From contig NZ_KE383991.1 of the NCBI RefSeq assembly GCF_000423225.1, forward strand, positions 506,217 to 570,216: a DNA stretch of 64,000 nucleotides. The letters run 5' to 3'. The notes beneath the pieces are model-generated. The model was not told where the DNA came from and did no database searches. It was given only the letters and a program-made list of their open reading frames with translations. Shown one piece after another: positions 33,076-41,798 of the stretch; the stretch's first letter is position 1; the number at the start of each line of letters is the position of its first letter. A program made the position numbers and the translations under genes. The DNA comes from Kaistia adipata DSM 17808. Lineage in GTDB: Bacteria > Pseudomonadota > Alphaproteobacteria > Rhizobiales > Kaistiaceae.

Positions 33076-34335
33076 TTATTGGTAACGGGTGCCCGAAAAG
33101 GCGGAAATGTCGACGGCCGGCCGACGCCCGGCGACCAGATCGGCGAGAACGCCGGCCGCGCCGCAGGACATGGTCCAGCCGAGCGTGCCGTGTCCGGTAT
33201 TGAGGTAGAGATTGCTGATGCCGGTCTTGCCGATGACCGGCGGACCATCCGGCGTCATCGGGCGCAAGCCGCTCCAGCGCTCCGCATTGGCGATCGCCTC
33301 GCGGGAAATCTTCGGGTACAGCGCCTGCGCCACATATTCGAGCCCCTTGTAGCGGTGCTCCGGGCGCGAAAGATTGTAGCCGGCCAGTTCGGCGGTTCCG
33401 CCGACGCGGATGCGGTCGCCGAGATAGGTGACGCCGATCTTGAACGTCTCGTCCGAGACGGTCGAATGCGGCCCGATCGCGTCGCTATCCGCCTGGATCG
33501 TCAGCGAATAGCCCTTGAGCGGATAGATCGGCAGCTTGATCCCGAGCGGGGCCAGCAGCCTGGCGCTACCGACGCCGAGACAGGTGACGACCGCGTCGCA
33601 GCTGTATTCGTCCTTGTCCGTGATCACGGAGCGGACGCGATCGCCGCTGACCTTCAGCTCTCGGATCGTCTCGCCATAGCGGAAGCTGACGCCGTCCTGC
33701 ACGCATTGCGCGGCGAGCGCCTGCGTGAAGCGGTGGCAGTCGCCGGTCTCGTCGCCAGGCAGGAGCGCCGCGCCGACGATGCCGTTCTCGCGGATGGCGA
33801 GGTTCGGCTCGCGAAGCGCCAGCGCATCGGGGCGCAGCGTCTCGGCCGGCACGCCCATCGCGGCGAGGGTCTTCATGTCGCGCTCGTAGATGCCGAGCTG
33901 CTTCTCGGAGCGGAACAGCACCAGCGTGCCGCGGTCGCGCCCGTCATAGTCGATCTGGATCGCGCTGCGCAGCTCGCGGAAGCGGTCGCGGCTGTATTCG
34001 CCGATCGCCACCATCGCCCGCTTGGAGCGCTCATATTGCTCCGGCGAGGCGGCGCGCCACATGCGCCACAGCCAGCGGACCATTTCCGGATCGGGAAACT
34101 TGCTGATGATGAGCGGCGGGTATTTCTCGAACATCCAGTGCAGCGCCTTGCCGACCAGGCCGGGAACCGCCCAGGGGGCGGAAAGCGCCGGCGATATCTG
34201 GGCGGCGTTGGCGTAGCTGGTGCCGAGACCGGCGGCGGGCTCCTTCTCCAGGAGGACGACCTCATGCCCTTCCTGACGAAGGGCATAGGCCGTTGTGACG
34301 CCGATGACTCCGCCACCGAGCACAATGATACGCAT
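33076..34335 (-). CDS. dadA: D-amino acid dehydrogenase (DadA-like FAD oxidoreductase)
   Basis: 419-residue FAD enzyme of the DAO superfamily, oxidising a D-amino acid to the imino/2-oxo acid and donating electrons to the respiratory chain. N-terminal GGGVIGVTTAYALRQEGHEVVLLE (dinucleotide site), TSYANAAQISPALSAPWAVPG typical of DadA, and the C-terminal GLRPMTPDGPPVIGKTGISNLYLNTGHGTLGWTMSCGA. Length matches DadA. Downstream of the amino-acid ABC ATPase gene (89-base gap with a hairpin) and directly upstream of a Rid gene. The true amino acid may be other than D-Ala. Confidence 0.9.
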   Translation of the reverse strand: MRIIVLGGGVIGVTTAYALRQEGHEVVLLEKEPAAGLGTSYANAAQISPALSAPWAVPGLVGKALHWMFEKYPPLIISKFPDPEMVRWLWRMWRAASPEQYERSKRAMVAIGEYSRDRFRELRSAIQIDYDGRDRGTLVLFRSEKQLGIYERDMKTLAAMGVPAETLRPDALALREPNLAIRENGIVGAALLPGDETGDCHRFTQALAAQCVQDGVSFRYGETIRELKVSGDRVRSVITDKDEYSCDAVVTCLGVGSARLLAPLGIKLPIYPLKGYSLTIQADSDAIGPHSTVSDETFKIGVTYLGDRIRVGGTAELAGYNLSRPEHRYKGLEYVAQALYPKISREAIANAERWSGLRPMTPDGPPVIGKTGISNLYLNTGHGTLGWTMSCGAAGVLADLVAGRRPAVDISAFSGTRYQ

Positions 34336-34370
34336 ATGAAAGTCTCCAGAATGAACTGTGCTCGGTGGGG

Positions 34371-34387
34371 CCGGCCCGAGAGGCCGG
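34371..34387. other. Intercistronic hairpin between the ABC ATPase and dadA genes
   Basis: CCGGCC (34371-34376), five-base loop, GGCCGG (34382-34387), in the 88-base gap. No U-tract on the minus strand, so it is more likely an mRNA-stability element or partial attenuator than a terminator. Confidence 0.35.
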
Positions 34388-34423
34388 GCCCTCCCTGGTC
34401 AGGGCGAGGCGGCGCCCATCATA

Positions 34424-35191
34424 TTATTGGAATTTCGACTTTCCGAGGAATTCGGCGAGCCGCTGCGACTTCGGGTTGTGGAACATTTCCTTCGGGTCGC
34501 CCTCTTCGGCGATCACGCCATGCTCCATGAAGATGACCTTGCTCGACACCTGGTAGGCAAAGCGCATCTCGTGGGTGACGAGCAGCATGGTCATGCCGTC
34601 ATTGGCCAGGTCCTGAATGACGTTCAGGACCTCGTTGACGAGTTCCGGATCGAGCGCCGAGGTGACCTCGTCGAACAGCATCAGCTTCGGGTTCATGGCG
34701 ATGGCGCGGGCGATGGCCACGCGCTGCTGCTGTCCGCCGGAAAGCTGGATCGGATAGTGGTTCTTGCGCTGGGACATGCCCACGCGCTCCAGCCACTTCT
34801 CGGCAACGGATATCGCCTCGTCCTTGCCCATGCCGCGGGTCTTGCGCAGGCCGAGCGTGACGTTGCCGAGGGCCGTCATGTGCGGGAAGAGGTTGAACTG
34901 CTGGAACGCCATGCCGGTCAGGGCGCGGTTCTTGGCGCGCTCGCGCTCGGGAAGGGCAACGCGCTTGCCGTTGCTGGTCTTGTAGCCGATGAGCTGCCCG
35001 TCGATGCGGATGTCGCCGCCCTGGAACTCCTCGAGCAGGTTGATGCAGCGCAGCAGCGTCGTCTTGCCGGAGCCGGAGGAACCGATGATCGAGACGACCT
35101 CACCCGGCTTCATGGACAGGTCGACGCCCTTGATGACCTCGAGCGGGCCATAGCTTTTGCGGAGGCCTGAGATTTCGAGAATGCTGTTCAT
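34424..35191 (-). CDS. Polar amino acid ABC transporter ATP-binding protein (GlnQ/HisP type)
   Basis: 255-residue ATPase with intact motifs: Walker [10 protein letters not shown]-loop [10 protein letters not shown], signature LSGGQQQR, Walker [17 protein letters not shown] and switch His in VTHEM. The family-typical [14 protein letters not shown] identifies the polar amino acid subclass. Start at the ATG at 35191 after GAGGAAA, 11 bases from the permease gene. Works with the two permeases and the binding protein upstream. Confidence 0.95.
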   Translation of the reverse strand: MNSILEISGLRKSYGPLEVIKGVDLSMKPGEVVSIIGSSGSGKTTLLRCINLLEEFQGGDIRIDGQLIGYKTSNGKRVALPERERAKNRALTGMAFQQFNLFPHMTALGNVTLGLRKTRGMGKDEAISVAEKWLERVGMSQRKNHYPIQLSGGQQQRVAIARAIAMNPKLMLFDEVTSALDPELVNEVLNVIQDLANDGMTMLLVTHEMRFAYQVSSKVIFMEHGVIAEEGDPKEMFHNPKSQRLAEFLGKSKFQ

Positions 35192-35202
35192 GATGGATTT
35201 CC

Positions 35203-35859
35203 TCAGAATGCCAGACGCTTTTCGACCAGCTTGCCGAACTTCGACAGGGTGAGGTTGATGGCGAAATAGATCAGGCCGCAGACCAGGTAGAACTCGGCGT
35301 TCATGAAGTTGCGCGAGACGATCTGCTGCGTCGTGAGCAGCAGTTCCGGGACGCTGATGACGGCGAGGAGCGACGAGGCCTTGACGATCTCGACCGCCGC
35401 GTTGATCCAGGCCGGCAGGGCCTGGCGCAGCACCTGCGGCAGCAGCACGTAGAACAGGATCTTCGGGAAGGTCAGGCCAATGCTCTTGGCGGCCTCGGAC
35501 TGGCCCGGCGGCACGGCGGCCAGGCCGCCGCGGAACACTTCGGCCACATGCGCCGTGCAGAAGGCCGACAACGCAAGAATGCCGGCGCCGGTCGACGACA
35601 GGCCGAGGCCCGCGAGCGGCACGATGTAGAAGCTCGCCAGCATCAGCACCAGCACCGGCGTGCCGCGGATGAAGTCGAGGTAGATCCAGCCGCAGATGCG
35701 GGCCGGCATCCGGCCGTAGAACATCATCAGGCCCAGCAGCGAGCCGAAGACGCTGCCGATCGCGATGGCCTGGAACGAGACGGTGATCGTCGCGATCGAG
35801 CCCTGCAGCAGGCGGGGCCAGACATTGGCCAGTTCGACGAAGAAGGCGGAAAGATCCAT
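35203..35859 (-). CDS. Amino acid ABC transporter permease (second of pair)
   Basis: 218-residue permease of the His/Glu/Gln family. Start at the ATG at 35859 (MDLSAFF) after GAGGTG. Helices include [23 protein letters not shown]; the [17 protein letters not shown] motif and the EAA segment [31 protein letters not shown] are characteristic. Separated by five bases from the other permease gene. Confidence 0.93.
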   Translation of the reverse strand: MDLSAFFVELANVWPRLLQGSIATITVSFQAIAIGSVFGSLLGLMMFYGRMPARICGWIYLDFIRGTPVLVLMLASFYIVPLAGLGLSSTGAGILALSAFCTAHVAEVFRGGLAAVPPGQSEAAKSIGLTFPKILFYVLLPQVLRQALPAWINAAVEIVKASSLLAVISVPELLLTTQQIVSRNFMNAEFYLVCGLIYFAINLTLSKFGKLVEKRLAF

Positions 35860-35864
35860 GACCG

Positions 35865-36527
35865 TCACCTCTTGATGACCAGACGCGCCTCGAGGAGGCG
35901 GAGCAGCGAGGCAATGGTGAAGGTTGCCGCCACGTAGAGCAGGCTGGTGACGATCCACGTCTCGATGATGCGGAAGCTCTCCACATTGATCTTGCGGGCG
36001 TAGAAGGTCAGCTCCGGCACCGCGATCGCGGCCGCCAGCGACGTATCCTTGAAGAGCGAAATGAACGCGTTGCCCATCGAGGGCAGCGTCGAGCGCAGCA
36101 TCAGCGGAATGATGATCGAGAGGCGGATCTGCATCGGGCGCAGGCCGACGGCGAGCCCCGCCTCGGTCATGCCCTTCGGGATCGCCTGCAGGCCGCCGCG
36201 GAACACTTCCGCCAGATTGGCGCCGGCATAAATCGACAACGCCGCGACGAACGACGTGATCTTGCTGAAGCGGATGCCCAGCTGCGGCAGAGCGAAGAAC
36301 ATGAAGAAGATGACGAGGAGGATCGGGATGTTTCGGATGAAGGAAACATAGAGACCCGCGATCCAGGCGGTCGGCTTATTCTTCGAAACCAGACCGAACG
36401 CCACGATGCCGCCGATCACAACTCCGATCAGAATCGACAATGCCGCCAGCGAGAGACCGATCCCGAGGCCGTACAGCAGGGTGTCGAAGTTGCGCCAGAT
36501 CGGCACAAAGTCAAATGAGTAGTTCAT
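35865..36527 (-). CDS. Amino acid ABC transporter permease (first of pair)
   Basis: 220-residue permease with the class motif [22 protein letters not shown] and the EAA loop [30 protein letters not shown]. Probably forms a heterodimeric channel with 35203-35859. A strong stem-loop in the 133-base gap upstream separates it from the binding-protein gene. Confidence 0.93.
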   Translation of the reverse strand: MNYSFDFVPIWRNFDTLLYGLGIGLSLAALSILIGVVIGGIVAFGLVSKNKPTAWIAGLYVSFIRNIPILLVIFFMFFALPQLGIRFSKITSFVAALSIYAGANLAEVFRGGLQAIPKGMTEAGLAVGLRPMQIRLSIIIPLMLRSTLPSMGNAFISLFKDTSLAAAIAVPELTFYARKINVESFRIIETWIVTSLLYVAATFTIASLLRLLEARLVIKR

Positions 36528-36611
36528 TCACGTTTCCGTCGAAGCTGTCGATGGCGACCGAATGCGCCGCCCTCCCCGCCGGAGAGAGCGGCGCCCACGC
36601 ATGCTTCCGTC

Positions 36612-36647
36612 CTGTCCGATGGCCCCGCAAGCGGCGCCACCGGACAG
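36612..36647. other. Long stem-loop between the binding-protein and permease genes
   Basis: CTGTCCGATGGCCCCGC (36612-36628) pairs with GCGGCGCCACCGGACAG (36631-36647), a 17-bp stem with two mismatches and a two-base gap at the tip. Such hairpins in ABC operons commonly allow high binding-protein and lower permease expression by partial termination or 3' protection. Confidence 0.6.
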
Positions 36648-36660
36648 CGAACCGTCCCGA

Positions 36661-37494
36661 CTAGCGGAATTCGACGGGCGCACCGATCGCCGGCGGGGCC
36701 AGCTCGATGCCGAAATACTCGTTATAGGCCTTGGCGTAGTCGTCGAAGTTGACGCCGGCGATGGCCTCCTGGATGGCCGTATTCAGCCAGTTCAGCCACT
36801 CCTGGTCGCCCTTCTTGACGGCGCAGGAATAGGTCATCGGCTGCCAGTAGTAGCCGATGTCGATGTACTTCGCCGGATCCTGCTTGACGAGCCAGCGGAT
36901 GTTCGAGGCGTCGATGACCGCCGCGTCGACGCGGCCGCTGTTGACGGCCTGGGCCACGAGGTCCTGGCTCTCATACTGGTCGACCGTCGCCTCGGGCAGC
37001 GTCTTGTGCGTGAACTCCTCGGCGAAGACGTTCTGCAGCATGGAGACGGTCACCGAGCTGCCGGCGGCCTTGAGCTCCTCGAGCGTCTTGTACTTCGAGT
37101 TCGGGCTGACCAGGAGGCCGACACCTTCGCGATAATAGGGCGCGGTGAACTCGACCTGCAGGGCGCGCTGCGGCGTCACGGTGATGAACTGGCAGGTGAT
37201 GTCGACCTTGTCGGTCACCAGGTTCGCGATGCGCGCGTCGGCCGACTGGTCGACGAACTCGATCTTGGTCTCGTCGTTGAAGAGGCTCTTCGCGATGATC
37301 TTCGAGATCGCGACGTCGAAGCCCTTCAGCTCGCCCTTCTCGTCGATGTAGTGCCACGGCGCATTGGTGCTGCCGGTGCCGACAACGATCTTCCCGCGCT
37401 TCTGCACGTCCTCGAGCTTGCCAGCGAAGGCGGCGCTGCCCGATGCGGCCACGGCTGCGGCGGCGATCAAGGTTGCTGCGAGCGATTTTTTCAT
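36661..37494 (-). CDS. Amino acid ABC transporter substrate-binding protein
   Basis: 277-residue periplasmic protein with a Sec signal peptide (MKKSLAATLIAAAAVAASGSAAFA, cleavage near residue 24). The mature start GKLEDVQKRGKIVVGTGSTNAPWHY and the segments GELKGFDVAISKIIAKSL, DITCQFITVTPQRALQVEFTAPYY define the polar amino acid class. First gene of the operon, transcribed from the control region shared with the IclR gene. The ligand would be the amino acid oxidised by the DadA-like enzyme, not identifiable from sequence. Confidence 0.93.
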   Translation of the reverse strand: MKKSLAATLIAAAAVAASGSAAFAGKLEDVQKRGKIVVGTGSTNAPWHYIDEKGELKGFDVAISKIIAKSLFNDETKIEFVDQSADARIANLVTDKVDITCQFITVTPQRALQVEFTAPYYREGVGLLVSPNSKYKTLEELKAAGSSVTVSMLQNVFAEEFTHKTLPEATVDQYESQDLVAQAVNSGRVDAAVIDASNIRWLVKQDPAKYIDIGYYWQPMTYSCAVKKGDQEWLNWLNTAIQEAIAGVNFDDYAKAYNEYFGIELAPPAIGAPVEFR

Positions 37495-37512
37495 TGCACG
37501 TCCCCTCTTTCT

Positions 37513-37574
37513 CTTACAAGAGACATATGTCCTTGTAAGGACGAGTATTCACTATAGGGGACATGGCGTGTCAA
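37513..37574. promoter_or_regulatory. Inverted repeat (probable IclR operator) and promoter of the amino-acid import operon
   Basis: CTTACAAG (37513-37520) and CTTGTAAG (37532-37539) form perfect arms around GACATATGTC, itself a 10-bp palindrome. On the minus strand a TTGACA box (37574-37569), 17-base spacer and TGAATA (37551-37546) place the repeat just downstream of the -10, over the probable transcription start. The divergent IclR gene starts at 37613, so the site is the natural target of that protein. Confidence 0.7.
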
Positions 37575-37612
37575 GCGCGTTTGTGAAAAATGAAAACGAC
37601 AGGGGGAATCAG

Positions 37613-38413
37613 ATGCAGCGCGCCAAGGGAACCGACCGCATCCTGGACATTCTCGATTTTTTCGAGAGTTCGGACGGGCCAGCGACGAGGAACGCCATCG
37701 CCAGCGCCATCTCCTGTCCGCGTTCGACGCTGTATACGCTTGTGGATATGTTGATCGATCGGGGCTGGCTGGCGCAAACGGCCGACGGGCTCATTTCGCC
37801 CGGCAACAAGTTCGCGCGGATGGGTTTCGCCTATTCCCGCCACGCGAAATTCGAGCAGATCGCGCGCGAGATCCTCGGCAACCTGGCCCGGGAGACCGGC
37901 GAGGTGATCGAGCTCAACATCATCGACAACTGGAAGCAGCTGATCGTGCTGTCGGCCACGCTCAAGGAGCACAGCTACCTGCGCACCGTCGAAGGCGCCA
38001 TGGTGCCGGTGCCGGCCACGGCGGCGGCGCGGGTCCTGCTCTCCGACGTCCCGGCGGCGATCATCGCCAGGCATGTGCCGGCCAGCGATTTCACGCTGAA
38101 TTCCGGCGTCCGGATCTCGCTCGACGAGTTCATGGCCGAGATCGAGCAGGCCAGGATCGACGGCTATTTCGTCGGCTACAAGCTCATCGACGACTTCGTC
38201 AGCACCATCGCCGTGCCGATCTTCAACCGGCGCAGCGAGCGAATCGGCGCGGTCAGCATCGTCATGCCGACCTCGCACCTGGAATCCCGCACGCAGGAGC
38301 TGGTCGAGAAGCTCGCCCGGACCGCCGAGCAGGTCAGCGACTTCCTCCGCCTGACGCCCTGGGACCTCGGCCAGAGCGCCTATGAAAAGCTGATGGCCGC
38401 GAGCGCGGCCTGA
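37613..38413 (+). CDS. IclR family transcriptional regulator
   Basis: 266-residue regulator. N-terminal winged helix (about 5-65: RILDILDFFESSDGPATRNAIASAI, recognition segment SCPRSTLYTLVDMLIDRGWL) and C-terminal IclR effector domain (EIARE..., VPVPATAAARVLLSD, FVSTIAVPIFNRRSERIGAVSIVMP). Start at the ATG at 37613 behind AGGGGGAA; the open frame continues 83 codons upstream but overlaps the divergent promoter and has no signal. Likely represses or activates the divergent amino-acid import/DadA/Rid operon in response to the amino acid or its oxo acid. Confidence 0.92.
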   Translation: MQRAKGTDRILDILDFFESSDGPATRNAIASAISCPRSTLYTLVDMLIDRGWLAQTADGLISPGNKFARMGFAYSRHAKFEQIAREILGNLARETGEVIELNIIDNWKQLIVLSATLKEHSYLRTVEGAMVPVPATAAARVLLSDVPAAIIARHVPASDFTLNSGVRISLDEFMAEIEQARIDGYFVGYKLIDDFVSTIAVPIFNRRSERIGAVSIVMPTSHLESRTQELVEKLARTAEQVSDFLRLTPWDLGQSAYEKLMAASAA

Positions 38414-38493
38414 GGCCCGAGGGCCTCGCCTACTCGCAGAATCTCAAGGCTTCCGGGCATCGGACCACCGAGCGACAGCATGTATCGGGACGA

Positions 38494-38578
38494 TGGTGCG
38501 GGCGGCGGGGATCGAACCCGCATGACCGAGGTCGAGGGATTTTAAGTCCCTTGCGTCTACCAGTTTCGCCACGCCCGC
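38494..38578 (-). tRNA. tRNA-Leu (anticodon UAA)
   Basis: 85-nt minus-strand tRNA. Acceptor stem GCGGGCG (38578-38572) pairs with CGCCCGC; the anticodon arm is AGGGA-CTTAAAA-TCCCT, giving UAA; T-arm GGGTTCGATCCCC; the 3' CCA is encoded (38496-38494). The long variable arm (CGACCTCGGTCAT region) fits leucine class II tRNAs. The surrounding gap 38414-38782 has no protein gene. Confidence 0.95.
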
Positions 38579-38622
38579 AGCGGCGGCTTTCTGCCATTTC
38601 CGGAAGGGGTTGGATAGCCTCC

Positions 38623-38650
38623 TTGCACAACCGCCGCGCCGGTTGTGCAA
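38623..38650. other. Perfect hairpin upstream of tRNA-Leu
   Basis: TTGCACAACCG (38623-38633) pairs with CGGTTGTGCAA (38640-38650), an 11-bp stem with a six-base loop, 45 bases before the tRNA 5' end. No U-tract follows in either direction. Could be a protein-binding palindrome or an RNA stem; role unknown. Confidence 0.45.
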
Positions 38651-38782
38651 ATCCGCCGCTGGCGGCCTGGGCGGCGGCGGCCTTCCAGCAGCAAGCGCCG
38701 CCTGCTACATCCCGGATCGGGTGAACGTGGCACCACGACGGCTCGCCCCTGATTCTCTGCTCCGAGCCAAAGAGGTGCTTCC

Positions 38783-39454
38783 ATGACCGAACCCGCTTCC
38801 CATCGCCATGCCCTGCCGCTGGAGCCGCTCGCCGTGCTCGGCCGCGTTCCCGCGATCGGCAGCGTCCTGATCGGCATCCGGGCCGGCGGCGCGCTGCTCG
38901 AGGGAATCGGGACGATCGAGAGCGTCGGCGAAGAGGCCGGCGACATCGTGCTTCGTGGCCCCGGCCGGGAGACGCGAATCGCCGCCGATGCGATCGCCCA
39001 GGTCGTCATCGACCAGATGGCGATGAAGACCGTCATGCCGTTCATCGAGCTCTTCGACGCCGACGGCAACGCCCTCGCCAAGATCACGGCGCTGGACGGG
39101 CTGGAGCCTTTCGACGCCGCGCTCGAAGGCATCGCCCGCACACCGCTCGCCGCCGCAGCTCCCGCCGCCCGCCCGGCGCCCGGCGAGGGCGAACCGGCCG
39201 ACGGGCCCCTCAAGGCAGCCGCCGACGCCGGCAAACCGGTGACGCTGGCAGCAAAGAAGCCCGGCATATCGCATCGCTGGACCGGCACGATCTCCGGGGC
39301 CTCCTTCAGCCACGGCTTCCTGAACCTGATCCAGCCCGACATGCACCTGCATGTCCGCGCCGGCGCGATCGCCGACTGGCGCGAGGGCCCGGACGGCACG
39401 TTCGGCGCACTCGACGCCGACGGCAAGGCAATCGGCCTGACCCTGACGGCCTGA
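38783..39454 (+). CDS. Hypothetical protein, possibly HemS/ChuX-like
   Basis: 223-residue protein with no signal peptide. Two blocks are separated by an Ala/Pro-rich linker (about 115-150). Block 1 (ESVGEEAGDIVLRGPGRETRIAADAI ... MPFIELFDADGNALAKITALDG) and block 2 (NLIQPDMHLHVRAGAIADWREGPDGTFGALDADGKAIGLTLTA) vaguely resemble heme-utilisation ChuX/HutX/HemS repeats, where a strand is followed by D-x-x-G. The similarity is by eye only. ATG start behind AGAGGTG. Isolated gene, converging on the LysR gene. Confidence 0.6.
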   Translation: MTEPASHRHALPLEPLAVLGRVPAIGSVLIGIRAGGALLEGIGTIESVGEEAGDIVLRGPGRETRIAADAIAQVVIDQMAMKTVMPFIELFDADGNALAKITALDGLEPFDAALEGIARTPLAAAAPAARPAPGEGEPADGPLKAAADAGKPVTLAAKKPGISHRWTGTISGASFSHGFLNLIQPDMHLHVRAGAIADWREGPDGTFGALDADGKAIGLTLTA

Positions 39455-39463
39455 GCGTTTGCC

Positions 39464-40327
39464 TCACGCTGCGCGCGCGAGTCCCTCGCGCTCGCAGAAG
39501 CGGATGATCAGCTCGGCAAGCTCCAGCACGGGGCGGCGCGCGCCCGGCGCCATGCGCAAGGCGAGCTCGGTCGGTGGCACGGAAGGAAACCCGTCCGCCG
39601 GCGCCAGGACACGATAGCCCGGCTTCTGCGCCCGCGCCTCGATCAGGGCGACGCCCAATCCCCCCGAAATCGCCGCCTCGACGCCGATCAGGCTGGCGCT
39701 CTCATAGGCGACGCGCCAGCGCCGGCCGGATGCCTCGAGCGCATGGACGGCGCGGTTGCGATAGCGGCAGCCCTGCGGGAAGGCGATCAGCGGCACGGGA
39801 TCGGCGCGGCGCCAGTCGCGCCCCTCGCCGCCTACCCAGAGCAGTTGCTCGCGCCACGCGCCCTCGGCCGGACCGCCATCGGCGTCGCGCTTCACGAGCA
39901 CGATGTCGAGATCGCCCCGTTCCAGCCCCGTTTCCAGCGCCACCGACAGATCGCAGCGGACGTCGAGCCGGCAATCCGGACGCATCTTCGAGAAGTGCGA
40001 CACCAGCCCGGTCAGCTCGGCAATGGCAAAATCCTCCGTGAGGCCGAGGCGCACCTGCTCGACGGAAGCGGCAGCGCCCACGGCGCTGCGCGCCTCTTCG
40101 GAAAGGGCGAGGATGCGGCGCGCATAGCCGACCAGCCGCTCGCCCTCGGCGGTGAGCCGCACCCCGCGCCCCTCACGCAGCAGGAGCGTCGCGCCGGCGG
40201 CCTCCTCGAGCTTGCGGATCTGCTGGCTGACGGTCGACTGGGTCCGGTGCACGCGCTCACCCGCCCGCGTAAACCCGCCGGAATCCACCACCGAGACGAA
40301 GGTCTTCAACAGGTCGAGCTCGAACAT
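39464..40327 (-). CDS. LysR family transcriptional regulator
   Basis: 287-residue regulator from the ATG at 40327 (MFELDLLKTFVSVVDSGG), preceded by GGAGG at eight bases; the longer frame adds 11 unneeded residues. N-terminal helix-turn-helix RTQSTVSQQIRKLEEAAGATLLLREGRGVRLT, then the periplasmic-binding-like effector domain. Divergent from the EamA exporter gene (127-base gap), so it probably controls that exporter. Confidence 0.92.
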   Translation of the reverse strand: MFELDLLKTFVSVVDSGGFTRAGERVHRTQSTVSQQIRKLEEAAGATLLLREGRGVRLTAEGERLVGYARRILALSEEARSAVGAAASVEQVRLGLTEDFAIAELTGLVSHFSKMRPDCRLDVRCDLSVALETGLERGDLDIVLVKRDADGGPAEGAWREQLLWVGGEGRDWRRADPVPLIAFPQGCRYRNRAVHALEASGRRWRVAYESASLIGVEAAISGGLGVALIEARAQKPGYRVLAPADGFPSVPPTELALRMAPGARRPVLELAELIIRFCEREGLARAA

Positions 40328-40453
40328 CGCCGCGCCTCCGGATCGATATTTCAAATGCAAGACATCCAGACATCGAATTTCATAATAGCATGGAAACGGG
40401 CTATTGCAGCGTGCAACCGGCCCGGCCGGGACTTCACCAGCGGCAGGCGGACG

Positions 40454-41371
40454 ATGACGGATCGAATGACAGCAATCGCGGCGGCCACGGCCCCTCGTCC
40501 GGGACGCGCTGGCAATCTCGCCGGTCTCGGCATGATTGCGCTATTCTGCCTGATATGGAGCTCGGCCTTCGCGGCGGCGAAGTTCGCCCTGCCCTATGCG
40601 CCGCCGCTCTCGCTGCTTTCGAGCCGTTTCGTGGTCGCGGGCCTGCTGCTACTCGGCCTCGCCTGCGCGGCCGGCCGCTTCCAGGCGCCCGATCGAACGA
40701 CGCTGGCAAAGCTCGTCGTTCTCGGCGGACTGAACAGCGCGCTGTATCTCGGCCTGAGCTTTTCCGGCATGCAGACGGTTTCCTCCGCCTTCACGGCCGT
40801 GCTGATCAGCGCCAACCCGCTTCTGACGGCGCTGCTGGCGGCGCCGATGCTCGGCGAGCGGCTGACACCGCTGAAGCTCGGCGGCCTGCTGCTCGGCATG
40901 ATCGGCGTCGCCATCGTGCTGCGCTCGCGGCTTTCGGGCGGCACCGAGGACTGGCACGGCACGCTGCTGGTGCTGGCCGGCCTGCTCTCGCTCGTTGCCG
41001 GCACGGTCTTGTTCAAGGCGTGGAAGCCGGCGGGCGATCTCTGGACCGGCACGGCGATCCAGTCGTTCGCCGCCGGCATCCTGCTCTTGCCCGTCGCGCT
41101 GGCGCTGGAAGATCCGGCCGCGATCCAGTTCACGCCGTCGCTGATCGGCGGCTGGCTCTATCTCGTCGGCCCCGTGTCGATCGGCGCCTATCTGCTCTGG
41201 TTCCGCCTGCTGCAGACCAAGACCGCGACCGAGGCGTCGTCGCTGCACTTCCTGATGCCGCCACTCGGCCTCGCCTTCGGCTGGCTCATCTTCCGCGAAC
41301 CGGTCAGCCTGGTCGATTGCCTCGGCATCGTGCCGATCGCGCTGGGGATCGCGATGGTCACGCGCGGCTGA
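40454..41371 (+). CDS. EamA/DMT superfamily transporter
   Basis: 305-residue inner-membrane protein with about ten predicted helices arranged as two EamA repeats: first repeat LAGLGMIALFCLIWSSAFAAAKFALPYAPPLSLLSSRF, with ALLAAPMLGERLTPLKLGGLLLGMIGVAIVL at its end; second ends LIFREPVSLVDCLGIVPIALGIAMV. Start at the ATG at 40454. Likely metabolite exporter; partner of the divergent LysR regulator. Confidence 0.9.
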   Translation: MTDRMTAIAAATAPRPGRAGNLAGLGMIALFCLIWSSAFAAAKFALPYAPPLSLLSSRFVVAGLLLLGLACAAGRFQAPDRTTLAKLVVLGGLNSALYLGLSFSGMQTVSSAFTAVLISANPLLTALLAAPMLGERLTPLKLGGLLLGMIGVAIVLRSRLSGGTEDWHGTLLVLAGLLSLVAGTVLFKAWKPAGDLWTGTAIQSFAAGILLLPVALALEDPAAIQFTPSLIGGWLYLVGPVSIGAYLLWFRLLQTKTATEASSLHFLMPPLGLAFGWLIFREPVSLVDCLGIVPIALGIAMVTRG

Positions 41372-41391
41372 GGCGGAGCGGACATGAAGAC

Positions 41392-41415
41392 GGCGGCGCC
41401 CGCGAGGGCACCGCC
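41392..41415. terminator. Terminator hairpin between converging genes
   Basis: GGCGGCGCCC (41392-41401), loop GCGA, GGGCACCGCC (41406-41415): 10-bp stem with one mismatch. On the minus strand it is followed by GTCTTC. Separates the EamA gene from the converging 113-residue protein gene. Confidence 0.6.
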
Positions 41416-41444
41416 GCTTCCGGAATTTGCGGATCGAGACGGGC

Positions 41445-41786
41445 TCAGGCCTCGCCTTCGCCCTCTTCGCGCTGCGCCTTGACCTCGGCGATGAAGCCTT
41501 CGGCGTCCTGCTTGGCCGAGCGAGCATGCTCCTCGGCGTCCTTGTTGAAGCGGTCGAGCTCCATCTTCAGGCCGCTGACGGACGGCTTCTCGACGCTGTT
41601 GGCATAAGCGATCATGCGCAGCGAGACGGCCAGGTCGAGCACCATGGCGGCGAGCAGGCCGTCATCGAGCTGCTGGTCGTCGGCGTAGTCCGAGATCAGG
41701 TCATAAAGAGCGTCGCGATGCTCTTCATATTCCTCGGCAAAGGCCTCGAAATCCTCGTCGTCGGCGGGCTCGTTCGGTTCGCTCAT
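41445..41786 (-). CDS. Small acidic conserved-type hypothetical protein
   Basis: 113 residues, strongly acidic N-terminus (MSEPNEPADDEDFEAFAEEYEEH) and a largely helical remainder with a possible coiled coil (LKMELDRFNKDAEEHARSAKQDAEGFIAEVKAQREEGEGEA). No recognisable domain, signal peptide or membrane segment. Starts 12 bases after the gpt stop, behind GGAGA, so it is co-transcribed with gpt. Function unknown. Confidence 0.75.
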   Translation of the reverse strand: MSEPNEPADDEDFEAFAEEYEEHRDALYDLISDYADDQQLDDGLLAAMVLDLAVSLRMIAYANSVEKPSVSGLKMELDRFNKDAEEHARSAKQDAEGFIAEVKAQREEGEGEA

Positions 41787-41798
41787 CTTCGTAGTCTC

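Noticed and set aside
37364-37612. N-terminal extension of the IclR frame
   Set aside because: It would run through the divergent binding-protein gene start and the operator; the ATG at 37613 has a strong AGGGGGAA site.
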